From Firm-04 sp045591925 (GTDB lineage: Bacteria > Bacillota > Clostridia > Oscillospirales > Ruminococcaceae): a stretch of 64,000 nt of DNA. The notes beneath the pieces were generated by a model, which saw nothing but the letters and a program-made list of their open reading frames with translations, was not told the DNA's origin and ran no database searches. Made by a program: the position numbers and the translations under genes. Below are positions 52,145 through 59,898 of the stretch, one piece after another (position 1 is the stretch's first letter; each line of letters begins with the position of its first letter). The DNA lies in NCBI GenBank assembly GCA_045591925.1, contig JAZNTW010000079.1, forward strand, positions 1-64,000. Direction: 5' to 3'.

Positions 52145-53764
52145 TCTCTTTTTGTCGTACTTCATGCTGTCAGCGACAGCATTCGTTACGGCAACATCGA
52201 AACGATAGTGTATCTCGATCTCCTGTGTACGATGACCGCTGCTCTTGTCAGGAGCATGAACAACGATCTTCTCGATCAGCTCATGCATGATCTCAGGTGT
52301 CAGCTCCGTGATATGCTCATATTTCTGTACTGCCCTGATGAATGCGGTCACATTGGCTGACTTCTGTTCGGCAGTTTCAATATAGGCAGTAAGTTCTGTA
52401 ACGCTTGCCTTTAGTTTCTTCTGCTCGTCCTCATATCCTGCCGACATTATGGAAAATCGCTCATCGGAAATCTTGCCCGATACGTTATCCTCATAAAGCC
52501 TTGTAAACAGCCTGTCAAGCTCAATGATACGCTTTTCAGCCTGTTTCAGGGCTTTCTTTGCTTTTGTAAGTTCCGAGGACTGCTTCTGAACGGAATTGTC
52601 CATAGCTGCCTGGATGAACTCGTCCTCATTTTCCTTTACAAAAGAAATCATCTTGTTCAGCTCACCGAGTATGATCTCTTTCAGTACAATCGTCCTGATG
52701 AAGTGAATAGTACAGCCGTTCTTGTCCTTGGCATAGGTTCCACATTTCAAATGCTCCTGGTCAGCGGTCATAGTTGTTGCACGGCAAAGATACAGCTTCT
52801 TTCCGCAGTCAGCACAGTAACAGATGCCTGAAAACGGATTGACTTCCTCGTGTTTTGTCGGTCTGCGTTTATTCTTACGAAGCTCCTGCACCAGATCAAA
52901 CTCCTGCTGGGAGATAATTGCTTCATGGGTATTCTCAAAGATCAGCCACTCCTCTTTCGGGTTATCCACACGCTTCTTGTTTTTGTAAGACTTCACATGA
53001 GTGCGGAAATTGACAGTGTGTCCTGCATATTCTGGCTTTTCAAGAATCCCCGAGATCGTTTCCATACCCCAACGATTAAGATTGGCATTCTTATGACCGT
53101 TATCCCTGCCCTGCGACAATGCATAAGCTGTCGGTGTAGGAATTCCCTGTTCCGTTAAGATTCGAGCAATCTGCGCCGGACCGTAACCGTCAATGCAAAG
53201 ATGAAAAATCTTGCGAACGACCTCAGCAGCTTCATCGTCGATCACCCATAAGTTCTTATCCGTTTCCGAGTGCTTGTAGCCATATATCGGATTGGAAAGA
53301 TGTTTACCCGACTGCCCCTTTGCCTTGAAAACAGCCCTGATCTTCTTGCTCGTATCACGAGCGTACCAGTCATTAAAAATGTTCTTGAAAGCCATCAGCT
53401 CATTTTCAGACTTTAAGGTATCCACGCCGTCATTGATAGCGATATAACGAACATCATGATCCGGAAAGATTATCTCGATGTACTCGCCGGTTTTCAGATA
53501 ATCTCTGCCGAGTCTGCTCAAATCCTTAGTGATTACTGTTCCGACCTTTCCGGCTTCTACATCTGCCATCATAGCCTTGAAGCCATCACGCTCAAATGTC
53601 GTTCCCGAAACTCCGTCATCTACATAAAACACGGTATTGCTGAAACCATTATCCTCTGCGTACTTCTTGAGGATCGCCTTCTGATTGGTGATACTATTGC
53701 TCTCACCCTGTAACATATCATCCTGCGACAGGCGACAATATAATGCTGTGATCTTGTCTGTCAT
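52133..53764 (-). CDS. Large serine recombinase (TnpX/TndX type)
   Basis: A 543-residue site-specific recombinase. It has the resolvase catalytic domain (residues 1-150: TALYCRLSQDD with the nucleophile Ser near residue 11, DDGVSGTTFERDGFKAMM, ITKDLSRLGRDYLKTGEYIE), the recombinase domain (IYGYKHSETDKNLWVIDDEAAEVVRKIF), a zinc ribbon (CYCADCGKKL...KCGTYAKDKNGC), a coiled coil and a C-terminal DUF4368-type tail (IEKIVVHAPDKSSGHRTQEIEIHYRF). These enzymes excise and insert clostridial mobilizable transposons, usually between GA dinucleotides. ATG 53764 is the start of the conserved region. The gene looks complete. Confidence 0.93.
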   Translation of the reverse strand: MTDKITALYCRLSQDDMLQGESNSITNQKAILKKYAEDNGFSNTVFYVDDGVSGTTFERDGFKAMMADVEAGKVGTVITKDLSRLGRDYLKTGEYIEIIFPDHDVRYIAINDGVDTLKSENELMAFKNIFNDWYARDTSKKIRAVFKAKGQSGKHLSNPIYGYKHSETDKNLWVIDDEAAEVVRKIFHLCIDGYGPAQIARILTEQGIPTPTAYALSQGRDNGHKNANLNRWGMETISGILEKPEYAGHTVNFRTHVKSYKNKKRVDNPKEEWLIFENTHEAIISQQEFDLVQELRKNKRRPTKHEEVNPFSGICYCADCGKKLYLCRATTMTADQEHLKCGTYAKDKNGCTIHFIRTIVLKEIILGELNKMISFVKENEDEFIQAAMDNSVQKQSSELTKAKKALKQAEKRIIELDRLFTRLYEDNVSGKISDERFSIMSAGYEDEQKKLKASVTELTAYIETAEQKSANVTAFIRAVQKYEHITELTPEIMHELIEKIVVHAPDKSSGHRTQEIEIHYRFDVAVTNAVADSMKYDKKRKAA

Positions 53765-53853
53765 AATTTGCCTCTCTTTCCGACAGATACAGCAAGCTAT
53801 GTTATCATTATAGCGCAATATACTGTAAACAGCAATGCGCCGATATTCCAAAG

Positions 53854-54072
53854 TTACACAGCCTGCTTCTCGGGTTCTTGTCCGGATTCACCGAGCAGTT
53901 TTTCACTCTCTCTGATGATAAGCCTTTTCAGAATATCTGAAAGGCTCTCCTTTGAAGCAGGGTTGAACACGGTTGTCACCGTGTAAAGGGTATGCCCGAT
54001 CTTGTATTCGGACGTTGCGTTAAAAGTTTTCACTGCCTTCTCTTTCTCTACGGCAGTAGTGTTGTTATTCAT
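53854..54072 (-). CDS. TnpW-like transposon-encoded protein
   Basis: A 72-residue protein, NATSEYKIGHTLYTVTTVFNPASKESLSDILKRLI, a pattern that is typical of the small transposon-encoded proteins named TnpW in clostridial elements. Role unknown. It is placed directly before the recombinase, separated by 90 bp, in the same direction. Confidence 0.75.
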   Translation of the reverse strand: MNNNTTAVEKEKAVKTFNATSEYKIGHTLYTVTTVFNPASKESLSDILKRLIIRESEKLLGESGQEPEKQAV

Positions 54073-54220
54073 AGCTTGTTACTCCTTTAGCTTCTCTATC
54101 TCTATGCTTTTAGAGCGAGGGGATTGCTTTCTCTTTCTGCCCCTCTTTCTGTTTTTGAAATAGCTGTGCGGAATGGCAAATGCCGTCCCATTGCACAGCT
54201 ATTTTTGTTGTCAGATAGTT

Positions 54221-54595
54221 TTAATCCTCGTAGGGATTCGCTTTCTCCGTAAAGCTCATTTGCTGTCCGAAGTCTTCTGAGAAATCGACAGTATTGCTTT
54301 TCTCGCTTTCAGCATTTCCTCTGCCGACCAGTTTCAGCAGTTCTTCATCGGACAGACCGCTGGCTCTCAGCTTCTCCAAAAGCTGATGTTCAGAAGTGAT
54401 GATCTCGTCAAGCTCTCTGGGCTTGCAATTGTACTCCTCTGCCATAGCCAGACGAGAAACTTCTTTCAGCTTGTCCTCCAGCGTTTTCTTTTTCGCAGTA
54501 TCGCTTGCGATACGCTTTTCCAAACCTTTGATCTTCTCGATGAGCTGATCTCTCTTTTCTGTATAGATGCCCATAGAAAAATCACAACCTTTCAT
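54221..54595 (-). CDS. DUF3847-type coiled-coil protein
   Basis: About 124 residues. The first half is a long charged helix (EKRDQLIEKIKGLEKRIASDTAKKKTLEDKL), then a short globular segment (LSDEELLKLVGRG) and an unstructured tail. This matches the DUF3847 proteins found beside relaxosome genes in integrative elements of Firmicutes. The start is uncertain (54595, or 54574 with no clear ribosome site). Function unknown. Confidence 0.65.
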   Translation of the reverse strand: MKGCDFSMGIYTEKRDQLIEKIKGLEKRIASDTAKKKTLEDKLKEVSRLAMAEEYNCKPRELDEIITSEHQLLEKLRASGLSDEELLKLVGRGNAESEKSNTVDFSEDFGQQMSFTEKANPYED

Positions 54596-54834
54596 TTTTG
54601 TTCTCAACAGGCAGAGTCGAGTGACCGAAGCTCATCTGCCATGATCCAATTATAGCGCGCTCTACATTTGAAATACAAGCCGCATTGCGCACAAACTTTT
54701 GTTCATACTTTCTCAAAAAATATCCGGGGAATTTTTAGATTCAAAAAACTGAAATCACGCTGTTACGCTGTTTATGCTATCCGGGCATTTTGACGAAGCG
54801 ATTTTGAGCGAATATAAAAAATCTGAAATTTATT

Positions 54835-55096
54835 ATTGACGTGATTGGAAAAGTGCGCTATATTGATTATGGGGAGCGATGAAATAGAGAAAGTCGCACA
54901 GCTCCAATTCTCGGAATCGAGAAAAAAGACCGAGCTGAAATGCTCGGAAATGACATTCGCCCCACAGGGGCGAAACTAGAGTAGCAAGCACGGTATCATG
55001 TGGGCGCGCACAGCGACTTTCACATGATACAAAGCTTGGCAGAGGGACACCCCTACGACCCCGAATTGATAAAAATAAAAAAGGAGAACAAGAAAA
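54835..55096 (+). promoter_or_regulatory. Candidate oriT region upstream of mobC
   Basis: A 10-bp perfect inverted repeat (GTATCATGTG 54993-55002 and CACATGATAC 55021-55030) with an 18-nt loop is followed by AAAGCTTGGCAGAGGGACAC and CCCTACGACCCC (55031-55062). This layout, a dyad followed by a conserved nick-like stretch just before mobC, is usual for oriT of mobilizable clostridial elements. The Shine-Dalgarno AAAAGGAGAAC follows. Confidence 0.6.
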
Positions 55097-55441
55097 ATGA
55101 AAGATGAAAAGAAGCGTACATTGTACCTGAAAGTTCGTGTCAGCCCCGAAGAAATGGCGGCTATCAAGAAGAAGTTTGAGAACAGCGGTATGAGCAGTCT
55201 CAGTACATTTGTGAGAGCCATGATCTTCGAGGGTTACATCGTCCATATCGACGAGAACGAGCTGAAAGAACTCACCCGCATCGCCAATAACGTTGCCAAC
55301 AATATCAACCAGATCGCCCGCCGTGCAAATGTCACGAACAAGGTTTACAAGGAAGATATTGAAGAAGTCGAGAGCCTTGCCGGTCAGATCATCGACCCTC
55401 TGCTTTTTCTGCAAACGAAGGTCTTGCAGTTGAAGCATTGA
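55097..55441 (+). CDS. mobC: MobC-like relaxosome accessory protein
   Basis: A 114-residue ribbon-helix-helix protein: KKRTLYLKVRVSPEEMAAIKKKFENSGMSSLSTFVRAMIFEG (DNA-binding part, about 5-47) and the MobC helix ELKELTRIANNVANNINQIARRAN with NxNQIA. MobC proteins help the relaxase open oriT. The relaxase gene that normally follows is missing; the next 150 bp hold only a promoter (TGGACT / TATAAT) for the small gene at 55596. Confidence 0.88.
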   Translation: MKDEKKRTLYLKVRVSPEEMAAIKKKFENSGMSSLSTFVRAMIFEGYIVHIDENELKELTRIANNVANNINQIARRANVTNKVYKEDIEEVESLAGQIIDPLLFLQTKVLQLKH

Positions 55442-55595
55442 CAGCACCGATTTTGATATGTGCGCAATGCACTGGACAGGCTTTTGAAATTGCTGCGCAC
55501 TTCACAAGAATGGTTACAATTATTCCGCAGAGCTGGACTCCGGAAGAATTATCCGCTATAATGGATTCACAATAAATCTTTTGGAGGGAACAGCT

Positions 55596-55808
55596 ATGTT
55601 GAAAATATCTGAATTGGCAATGCCGAGAACAAACAAGGTCACGACTGTATGCAACGGCAGACGTGAAGTCTGGACCGACTATGAAGAAGCAAAAGCATAT
55701 TTCCTTGAACTCATGATGTCTACGGACGGCGAGAGGCGTGACCGTGCAGAGTGCGTTTACATTCAGCTCATACATGGGCTGGAGGAATGTTCAGACGAGG
55801 ACGAATAA
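55596..55808 (+). CDS. Small conserved element-borne protein, unknown function
   Basis: A 70-residue protein behind a strong ribosome site (GGAGGG, 7 nt) and a -10 box (TATAAT near 55556). It reads LKISELAMPRTNKVTTVCNGRREVWTDYEEAKAYFLELMMSTDGEERD-like with an acidic end (GLEECSDEDE). Proteins of this type are frequent passengers in conjugative elements of gut Firmicutes; I know of no function. The gene is on the + strand facing the PIN gene. Confidence 0.7.
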   Translation: MLKISELAMPRTNKVTTVCNGRREVWTDYEEAKAYFLELMMSTDGERRDRAECVYIQLIHGLEECSDEDE

Positions 55809-55868
55809 TCGAAAGAGCGAGTTGTCGAAAACGGCAATTCGCTCTGTTTTTAATCAGTTTCAAGTTAA

Positions 55869-57047
55869 TTATTCACCAGAATTATTATAGCATTCAATCT
55901 CTGGAGAATTATCTTCCTTTTCATGACGATCCAGTCTACTATCACCGCCTAAAAATACGTGAAATTTTAATGACTCAACAATATTGTCATTATTACGGTC
56001 AATAACTACTCTAATTGTAAATCTTACCTGATGCTTTTCAACAATAGTAATTCTATCGAGAAACATATATTCTTTATCTTCGGAATCCCAAAGCGCATTT
56101 TCATAATCATCATAGCTACATTCAGCTTCTATGTAAGCTATACATCTAAGTCGAGCGATAATACTATTATCATCAAAATGATCTATTACAAAGAGCTTTA
56201 AATCATCTATATGATGCTCTGTAAAGTATATTTCATCATAATCATAACCACTTGAGATACCATCTTTATCGTACTCCATACCAGAAAGTGTGATTTTTGA
56301 CTCATCATCTAAATCATCTTTTACAAGCCGCTTTATTTCCTCTATCTTAGAATTGATAATATCCTGGGCTTCAGCAAGTCTTTCTTTATATTCATTTGTT
56401 TTATCAATGATAATCTGATACAGTTCTGCTAACGAAGATACTATTGTGCAATATGAGATGTCCTGAAACGCTTTTTTTAGCCCATTATCTTTAGTAACTA
56501 TGTAAATTGGTTCTGCATTACTAAATCTGTTTTTGATTTGAGCAGCAATTACCGCATCAGGAAATTCATTCTTTTTCTTTTCTGCAATCTCAAATGGAGG
56601 CTTTGTATCAAAGTAATCGCAGAAAATCTGATCTAAATCGACAGACTCTGAATTCATCACATTAACTTTTGCAGACTTGATAAAACGCTCAATATAGGTT
56701 ACAGCAGCTTGTTCAGCTTCAGTTTTATCCGGTATTTGTATAGCATATGGATAACCTATAGCGTTGATAAAATCTTCTGAAACACTATGATGCTTTTTTC
56801 CATTGTTACCACCGAATGAGCCTTTCAATAGGTCATCCCTGGTTTTGCGCAATTTAGTAGTAATGTGTTTTGCATAATCTTTGCAGTGTTGCTTCATTTC
56901 TCCAATAACAATATTACTAAGGAACACTGTTATATCGCCTTGTTGTACATATTTAATCAATTGAGATAATGTAGAGCTTTCACTTAAATCAAAATTATTC
57001 TCATCAAATATATTTGTATCAAATGTGATGTTTAACGGTTTCTTCAT
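55869..57047 (-). CDS. PIN-domain (DUF4935-like) protein
   Basis: A 392-residue protein. The N-terminal 190 residues have the PIN nuclease acid pattern: FDTNIFDE (first Asp), SNIVIGEMKQH (Glu), EFPDAVIAAQIKNR (Asp) and a closing TKDNGL (Asp). The C-terminal half is a charged unknown domain (SYDDYENALWDSEDKEYMF). PIN domains of this sort cut RNA in toxin-antitoxin and defence systems. It is last of a three-gene unit (XRE regulator, 62-residue protein, PIN) with intergenic gaps of 1 and 17 bp, and is markedly AT-rich against the host, indicating transfer. Confidence 0.8.
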   Translation of the reverse strand: MKKPLNITFDTNIFDENNFDLSESSTLSQLIKYVQQGDITVFLSNIVIGEMKQHCKDYAKHITTKLRKTRDDLLKGSFGGNNGKKHHSVSEDFINAIGYPYAIQIPDKTEAEQAAVTYIERFIKSAKVNVMNSESVDLDQIFCDYFDTKPPFEIAEKKKNEFPDAVIAAQIKNRFSNAEPIYIVTKDNGLKKAFQDISYCTIVSSLAELYQIIIDKTNEYKERLAEAQDIINSKIEEIKRLVKDDLDDESKITLSGMEYDKDGISSGYDYDEIYFTEHHIDDLKLFVIDHFDDNSIIARLRCIAYIEAECSYDDYENALWDSEDKEYMFLDRITIVEKHQVRFTIRVVIDRNNDNIVESLKFHVFLGGDSRLDRHEKEDNSPEIECYNNSGE

Positions 57048-57048
57048 A

Positions 57049-57237
57049 TTATCGTCCTCTGTTTATGAACGTACAGAATTTTACAAAGCCTTCATAACCG
57101 AGTAAATCTTTAATCAATTGCTCTTTTTGTTGTGATGTAAGTTTTTGAAACGAGTTATTGGCTTGAATGAAGTCCATAAGAGCTTTTTGATAATTATCGT
57201 TTGGTTCAATATCTGCTTTGACTTTATAACTGTCCAT
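57049..57237 (-). CDS. Small protein coupled to the PIN gene
   Basis: A 62-residue protein (SYKVKADIEPNDNYQKALMDFIQANNSFQKL...). No family recognised. It lies 1 bp from the PIN gene and 17 bp from the XRE gene, so it is translated with them and could be the partner or antitoxin of the PIN protein. Shine-Dalgarno AGGAGGAT is strong. Confidence 0.65.
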   Translation of the reverse strand: MDSYKVKADIEPNDNYQKALMDFIQANNSFQKLTSQQKEQLIKDLLGYEGFVKFCTFINRGR

Positions 57238-57254
57238 CTAAGTATCCTCCTATC

Positions 57255-57566
57255 TTATTTCTTCAACAACCTATTGATATGATTCAAAATCATCAACTGA
57301 TCCCCGTCATCAAGCTGCTTCATACCCTCAACCGCTTTCCGTATCAGCTCAGGATTTGAAATGCTGTCATCGAAGAATTCCGCAGGCGTGATACCAAAGT
57401 AATCGCATATTGCAAACAGCTCCGAAAGCGGCGGAAGGGACTTTCCCGATGAAATGTTGTAGATATATCCACGGCTATGACCGAGATCATAGCTCATCTG
57501 GTATTCGGAGACACCCTTTTGCAGCCGGAGCTGAGTTATTCTGTTCCTTACAAAATCGTCTGTCAT
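57255..57566 (-). CDS. XRE-family helix-turn-helix regulator
   Basis: A 103-residue protein with an N-terminal HTH (VRNRITQLRLQKGVSEYQMSYDLGHSRGYIYNISSGKSLPPLSELFAICDYFGITPAEFF) and a short helical tail. ATG 57566 follows GAGGTGA. It heads the XRE/small/PIN unit and probably represses it, as in toxin-antitoxin operons. Confidence 0.88.
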   Translation of the reverse strand: MTDDFVRNRITQLRLQKGVSEYQMSYDLGHSRGYIYNISSGKSLPPLSELFAICDYFGITPAEFFDDSISNPELIRKAVEGMKQLDDGDQLMILNHINRLLKK

Positions 57567-57641
57567 AGCTAAATCACCTCTTACTACTATAATACAGTAA
57601 AAGAAATCAGCTATACTCAAAGGAAATATGTTGTTTGCTCT

Positions 57642-57670
57642 TGAGCAATCATTTAAAATATGTTATAATC
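57642..57670 (+). promoter_or_regulatory. Consensus promoter in front of a broken gene
   Basis: TTGAGC 57642-57647 and TATAAT 57665-57670 with a 17-nt spacer, pointing at the SLOG-like fragment at 57741. Confidence 0.65.
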
Positions 57671-57740
57671 AAGATATATTAGATAGTATGCGTAGAAGTA
57701 TCATTGGAAAGACAAGCAATAACATTTTCAGGTGATAGCT

Positions 57741-57868
57741 ATGGATATATACACGGTCAGCTTCTTTGGACAACGTGAAGTAGAAAGGGCGTCAGAGATT
57801 GAAAGCAAGCTGGATCAACTCTTGCATGATCTCATCACACGAAAACAGTATGTAGAATTTCTGGTCGG
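57741..57868 (+). pseudogene. 5' fragment of a SLOG-like (DUF1273-type) gene
   Basis: The start MDIYTVSFFGQREVERASEIESKLDQLLHDLITRKQYVEFLVG matches the N-terminus of small Rossmann-fold SLOG-type proteins common in gut Firmicutes that continue for 150 or more residues. After GLP the homology stops and the + strand runs into the complement of an AbrB gene. The gene is cut by a rearrangement. Confidence 0.75.
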
Positions 57869-57963
57869 TCTCCCTCCCGGATCCGCATTGTTCTGCGAAT
57901 CTCCTTCGGTATGACCACGCGCCCGAGATCGTCAATTCTTCTCACTATGCCAGTTGCTTTCAT
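57835..57963 (-). pseudogene. 5' fragment of an AbrB/SpoVT-type regulator gene
   Basis: On the minus strand, MKATGIVRRIDDLGRVVIPKEIRRTMRIREGD is the canonical N-terminus of AbrB-family regulators, with a strong Shine-Dalgarno (AGGAGGC). After residue 33 the sequence breaks off and ends at a chance stop (codon 43). The break point coincides with the end of the SLOG-like fragment on the other strand. Confidence 0.85.
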
Positions 57964-58120
57964 CTTGTGCCTCCTGTTTATGGTTTCGCTATTTTGGATA
58001 GCATATCGGTATTGTTTGCCGCGAATGGGGATTTATACATTGGCACATCATTCCGATTATTCACTTTACTCCCAATATTTTCCGCAATGAAAACATTTCG
58101 TCATGAACTAAAAATGGCAC

Positions 58121-58513
58121 TTGAACAAAGAACAGAAACTGTTGTTAATACTTGGCGGCTTTCTGCCTTGTCTCACGACAAAATCCTGCGTATCTATTCT
58201 TCAAGTTTTAATTGGTACATCAATAACATCTGATTTACGGGAAGGAGAACACTTTGATAATTCAAAGGATAACACCATTATGTATGTAGATGTTGTCCTG
58301 ACAAAAGTGCTTGATTATCGATCCGACAATATTATTACCATGGATGTTGATTCTCACAAAATCATTGAGGAATACTATACAACGCCGCGGCTGCCGATTA
58401 TGGACGTTATTGATGACCATACCAAGTTCACCTATGCGGACGGCACAACGAGCGAAACGAATGCAGATATGATTTCCGTGCTGGTGAAGATGATGAGATT
58501 CGGTAATATGTAA
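58121..58513 (+). CDS. Hypothetical protein, probably partial
   Basis: A reading frame of 130 residues with a hydrophobic start (LLLILGGFLPCLTTKSCV) and a charged end (YVDVVLTKVLDYRSDNIITMDVDSHKIIEEYY). The start codon is TTG without a good ribosome site, and the frame lies inside a decaying area, so it may be the 3' part of a broken gene. No family recognised. Confidence 0.4.
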   Translation: MNKEQKLLLILGGFLPCLTTKSCVSILQVLIGTSITSDLREGEHFDNSKDNTIMYVDVVLTKVLDYRSDNIITMDVDSHKIIEEYYTTPRLPIMDVIDDHTKFTYADGTTSETNADMISVLVKMMRFGNM

Positions 58514-58602
58514 TACTAGCAGGAGGGATTCACCGCAGAGGTGAATTCCTCAAACTGTAACCGTCCTATTTGACGCTGTTACTGCACCGCGAACAATGCC
58601 GC

Positions 58603-58631
58603 TTGATTTCTTCAGCATTCTGTGCTATAAT
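58603..58631 (+). promoter_or_regulatory. Promoter of the frameshifted small membrane protein gene
   Basis: TTGATT 58603-58608 and TATAAT 58626-58631 with a 17-nt spacer. Confidence 0.7.
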
Positions 58632-58666
58632 ATTATCAGATAAATCAAATCTGAAATAAAAGGAGA

Positions 58667-58974
58667 TTGAAAAGATGCTGGGACCGACTGAAAAATCAGA
58701 TCATTTTTGAAAAAGCAAAAGTAAATATCCTATTCTGGATACTTTTTGGACTGTCGGCGTTTCTGTTCTGTATCGGCTTTTTCCGGATGGGGTTCGTACT
58801 GGACAGCGCAAAATCAAAAAAGGCGGATATTCGCGCTGGAAGCTCAACAACCATGACAGCTTTGCAGTCACGGGCATTGGCAGCAAATATCGGCTTCAGG
58901 GCGCGATTGCCGCTTTGATCTGTCTTTTTGCATCTGAGCAGCACGGCGGCAGGGAGAAAATCAAACTGCTGTAA
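58667..58974 (+). pseudogene. Small membrane protein gene split by a -1 frameshift at A6G
   Basis: The first frame gives KAKVNILFWILFGLSAFLFC then GFFRMGFVLDSAKSKK, a membrane segment. The frame shifted by -1 gives IKKGGYSRWKLNNHDSFAV then TGIGSKYRLQGAIAALICLF and stops at 58972. The join falls at A AAA AAG (58816-58822) in the phase of a classical slippery heptamer. The start is also unclear: ATG 58675 has the ribosome site but is in the second frame and meets a stop. Decay is therefore more likely than programmed frameshifting. Promoter and terminator are intact. Confidence 0.5.
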
Positions 58975-58989
58975 ATATGCTAAAACAAG

Positions 58990-59011
58990 AAGACCGGCGT
59001 TTGCCGGTCTT
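58990..59011. terminator. Terminator shared by two broken genes
   Basis: AAGACCGGC and GCCGGTCTT (58990-59011) with a GTTT loop, followed by AATTGTTTTC on the + strand. Confidence 0.8.
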
Positions 59012-59539
59012 AATTGTTTTCACTTTCAGAATCATCCTTATCAGAAATATGGTCGCAAATGACGGTAATTGCTGCGGCAATGTCTTCCATATCTGAGTCA
59101 AACATCAGAATCAGATACCTGTCGAGAAAGCCTGATTTTTTTGCTTTATTTCACAGAGTTTTCTGCCTCCGATCAGAATATCGAAACGGCAGGTATGCCA
59201 GTCCGCACGGATTTCCAGTATCTGACCGTTGATCATGCCGGAAAAGTCATGCGTGAGCAGCGAAATCCGCTTTTTGATCTTTGCAATCTCCTGACTGTCT
59301 TTCTCAATAGTATATTCTGTCAGGAGCTTTGCGATCTTTTTTCTGAGCCGCAGCACTTCTGTACCGTCTTTCCGGATCGAATAGCTGTGCCGTGTGATGT
59401 CGCCTTCAATCGTATAGATTGGTTTTATACCGCCTCTGTATACAGCATATTGCGGCTTCAACGATACAGACTGCTCCAGTGTAAGCAGATAGGTTCCTTT
59501 TTCCGGTTTTCTGCTGTATTATGTATCCTGAGCATCCAT
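59010..59539 (-). pseudogene. LURP-one-like (tubby C-terminal-like) gene with a stop and a frameshift
   Basis: On the minus strand the frame starts MDAQDT, meets TAA, then continues YSRKPEKGTYLLTLEQSVS, KPQYAVYRGGIKPIYTIEGDI and RKDGTEVLRLRKKI. A one-base shift at an A7 run (near 59135) then leads into DRYLILMFDSDMEDIAAAI and TVICDHISDKDDSESENN. The whole resembles LURP-one-related proteins of Firmicutes. Two lesions make a functional product unlikely. Confidence 0.65.
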
Positions 59540-59864
59540 TGGTTTCCATCAGCCTCCTGTATTGTACTTTATTTTATGGGTAGAATATGATAAATATATT
59601 ATCGCAAAAAGTGCAATGGGAAAAGCAACTTTTTTCAATGTTTCACTTCCTGGGGCGCTAAAATGGATGCGGGCACTGCCCACTTATATCACATTCTGTG
59701 AAAAAGCGGTGTTCCCAGAAAGATCACATATATAGAAGCAGGAAAAACGACACACAGATCTGACATACGTACATATTGTCAGCTTTTCCGGCAATTCTTT
59801 TCGATTGCGGATAATTGTATTTTTGTGAATCTTGCTTTTTGCCGGTCGATATGCTATAATAAAA
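59540..59864. other. Gene-free 325-bp stretch
   Basis: I see no gene, repeat or clear promoter for a neighbouring gene. A box TATAAT at about 59855 lies right before the terminator stem and is likely chance. Confidence 0.5.
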
Positions 59865-59891
59865 CTGCCTGCGAAATGGCTCCGCAGGCAG
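59865..59891. terminator. Terminator of the lipoprotein gene
   Basis: CTGCCTGCG and CGCAGGCAG (59865-59891) form a perfect 9-bp stem. On the minus strand TTTTATTATA follows. Confidence 0.85.
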
Positions 59892-59898
59892 TCCCGTT

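Larger units (their letters stand above)
52080..57720. mobile_element. Degraded mobilizable element (Tn4451-like recombinase, MobC, oriT) with XRE/PIN cargo
   Basis: The segment holds a large serine recombinase, a TnpW-like protein, a DUF3847 protein, a MobC relaxosome protein with an oriT-like dyad, and two small accessory genes, then AT-rich cargo. These occur together in clostridial Tn4451-type and related mobilizable transposons. No relaxase is present, so it could not mobilise by itself. Borders are inferred; I could not find flanking repeats or a tRNA target by eye. Confidence 0.55.
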
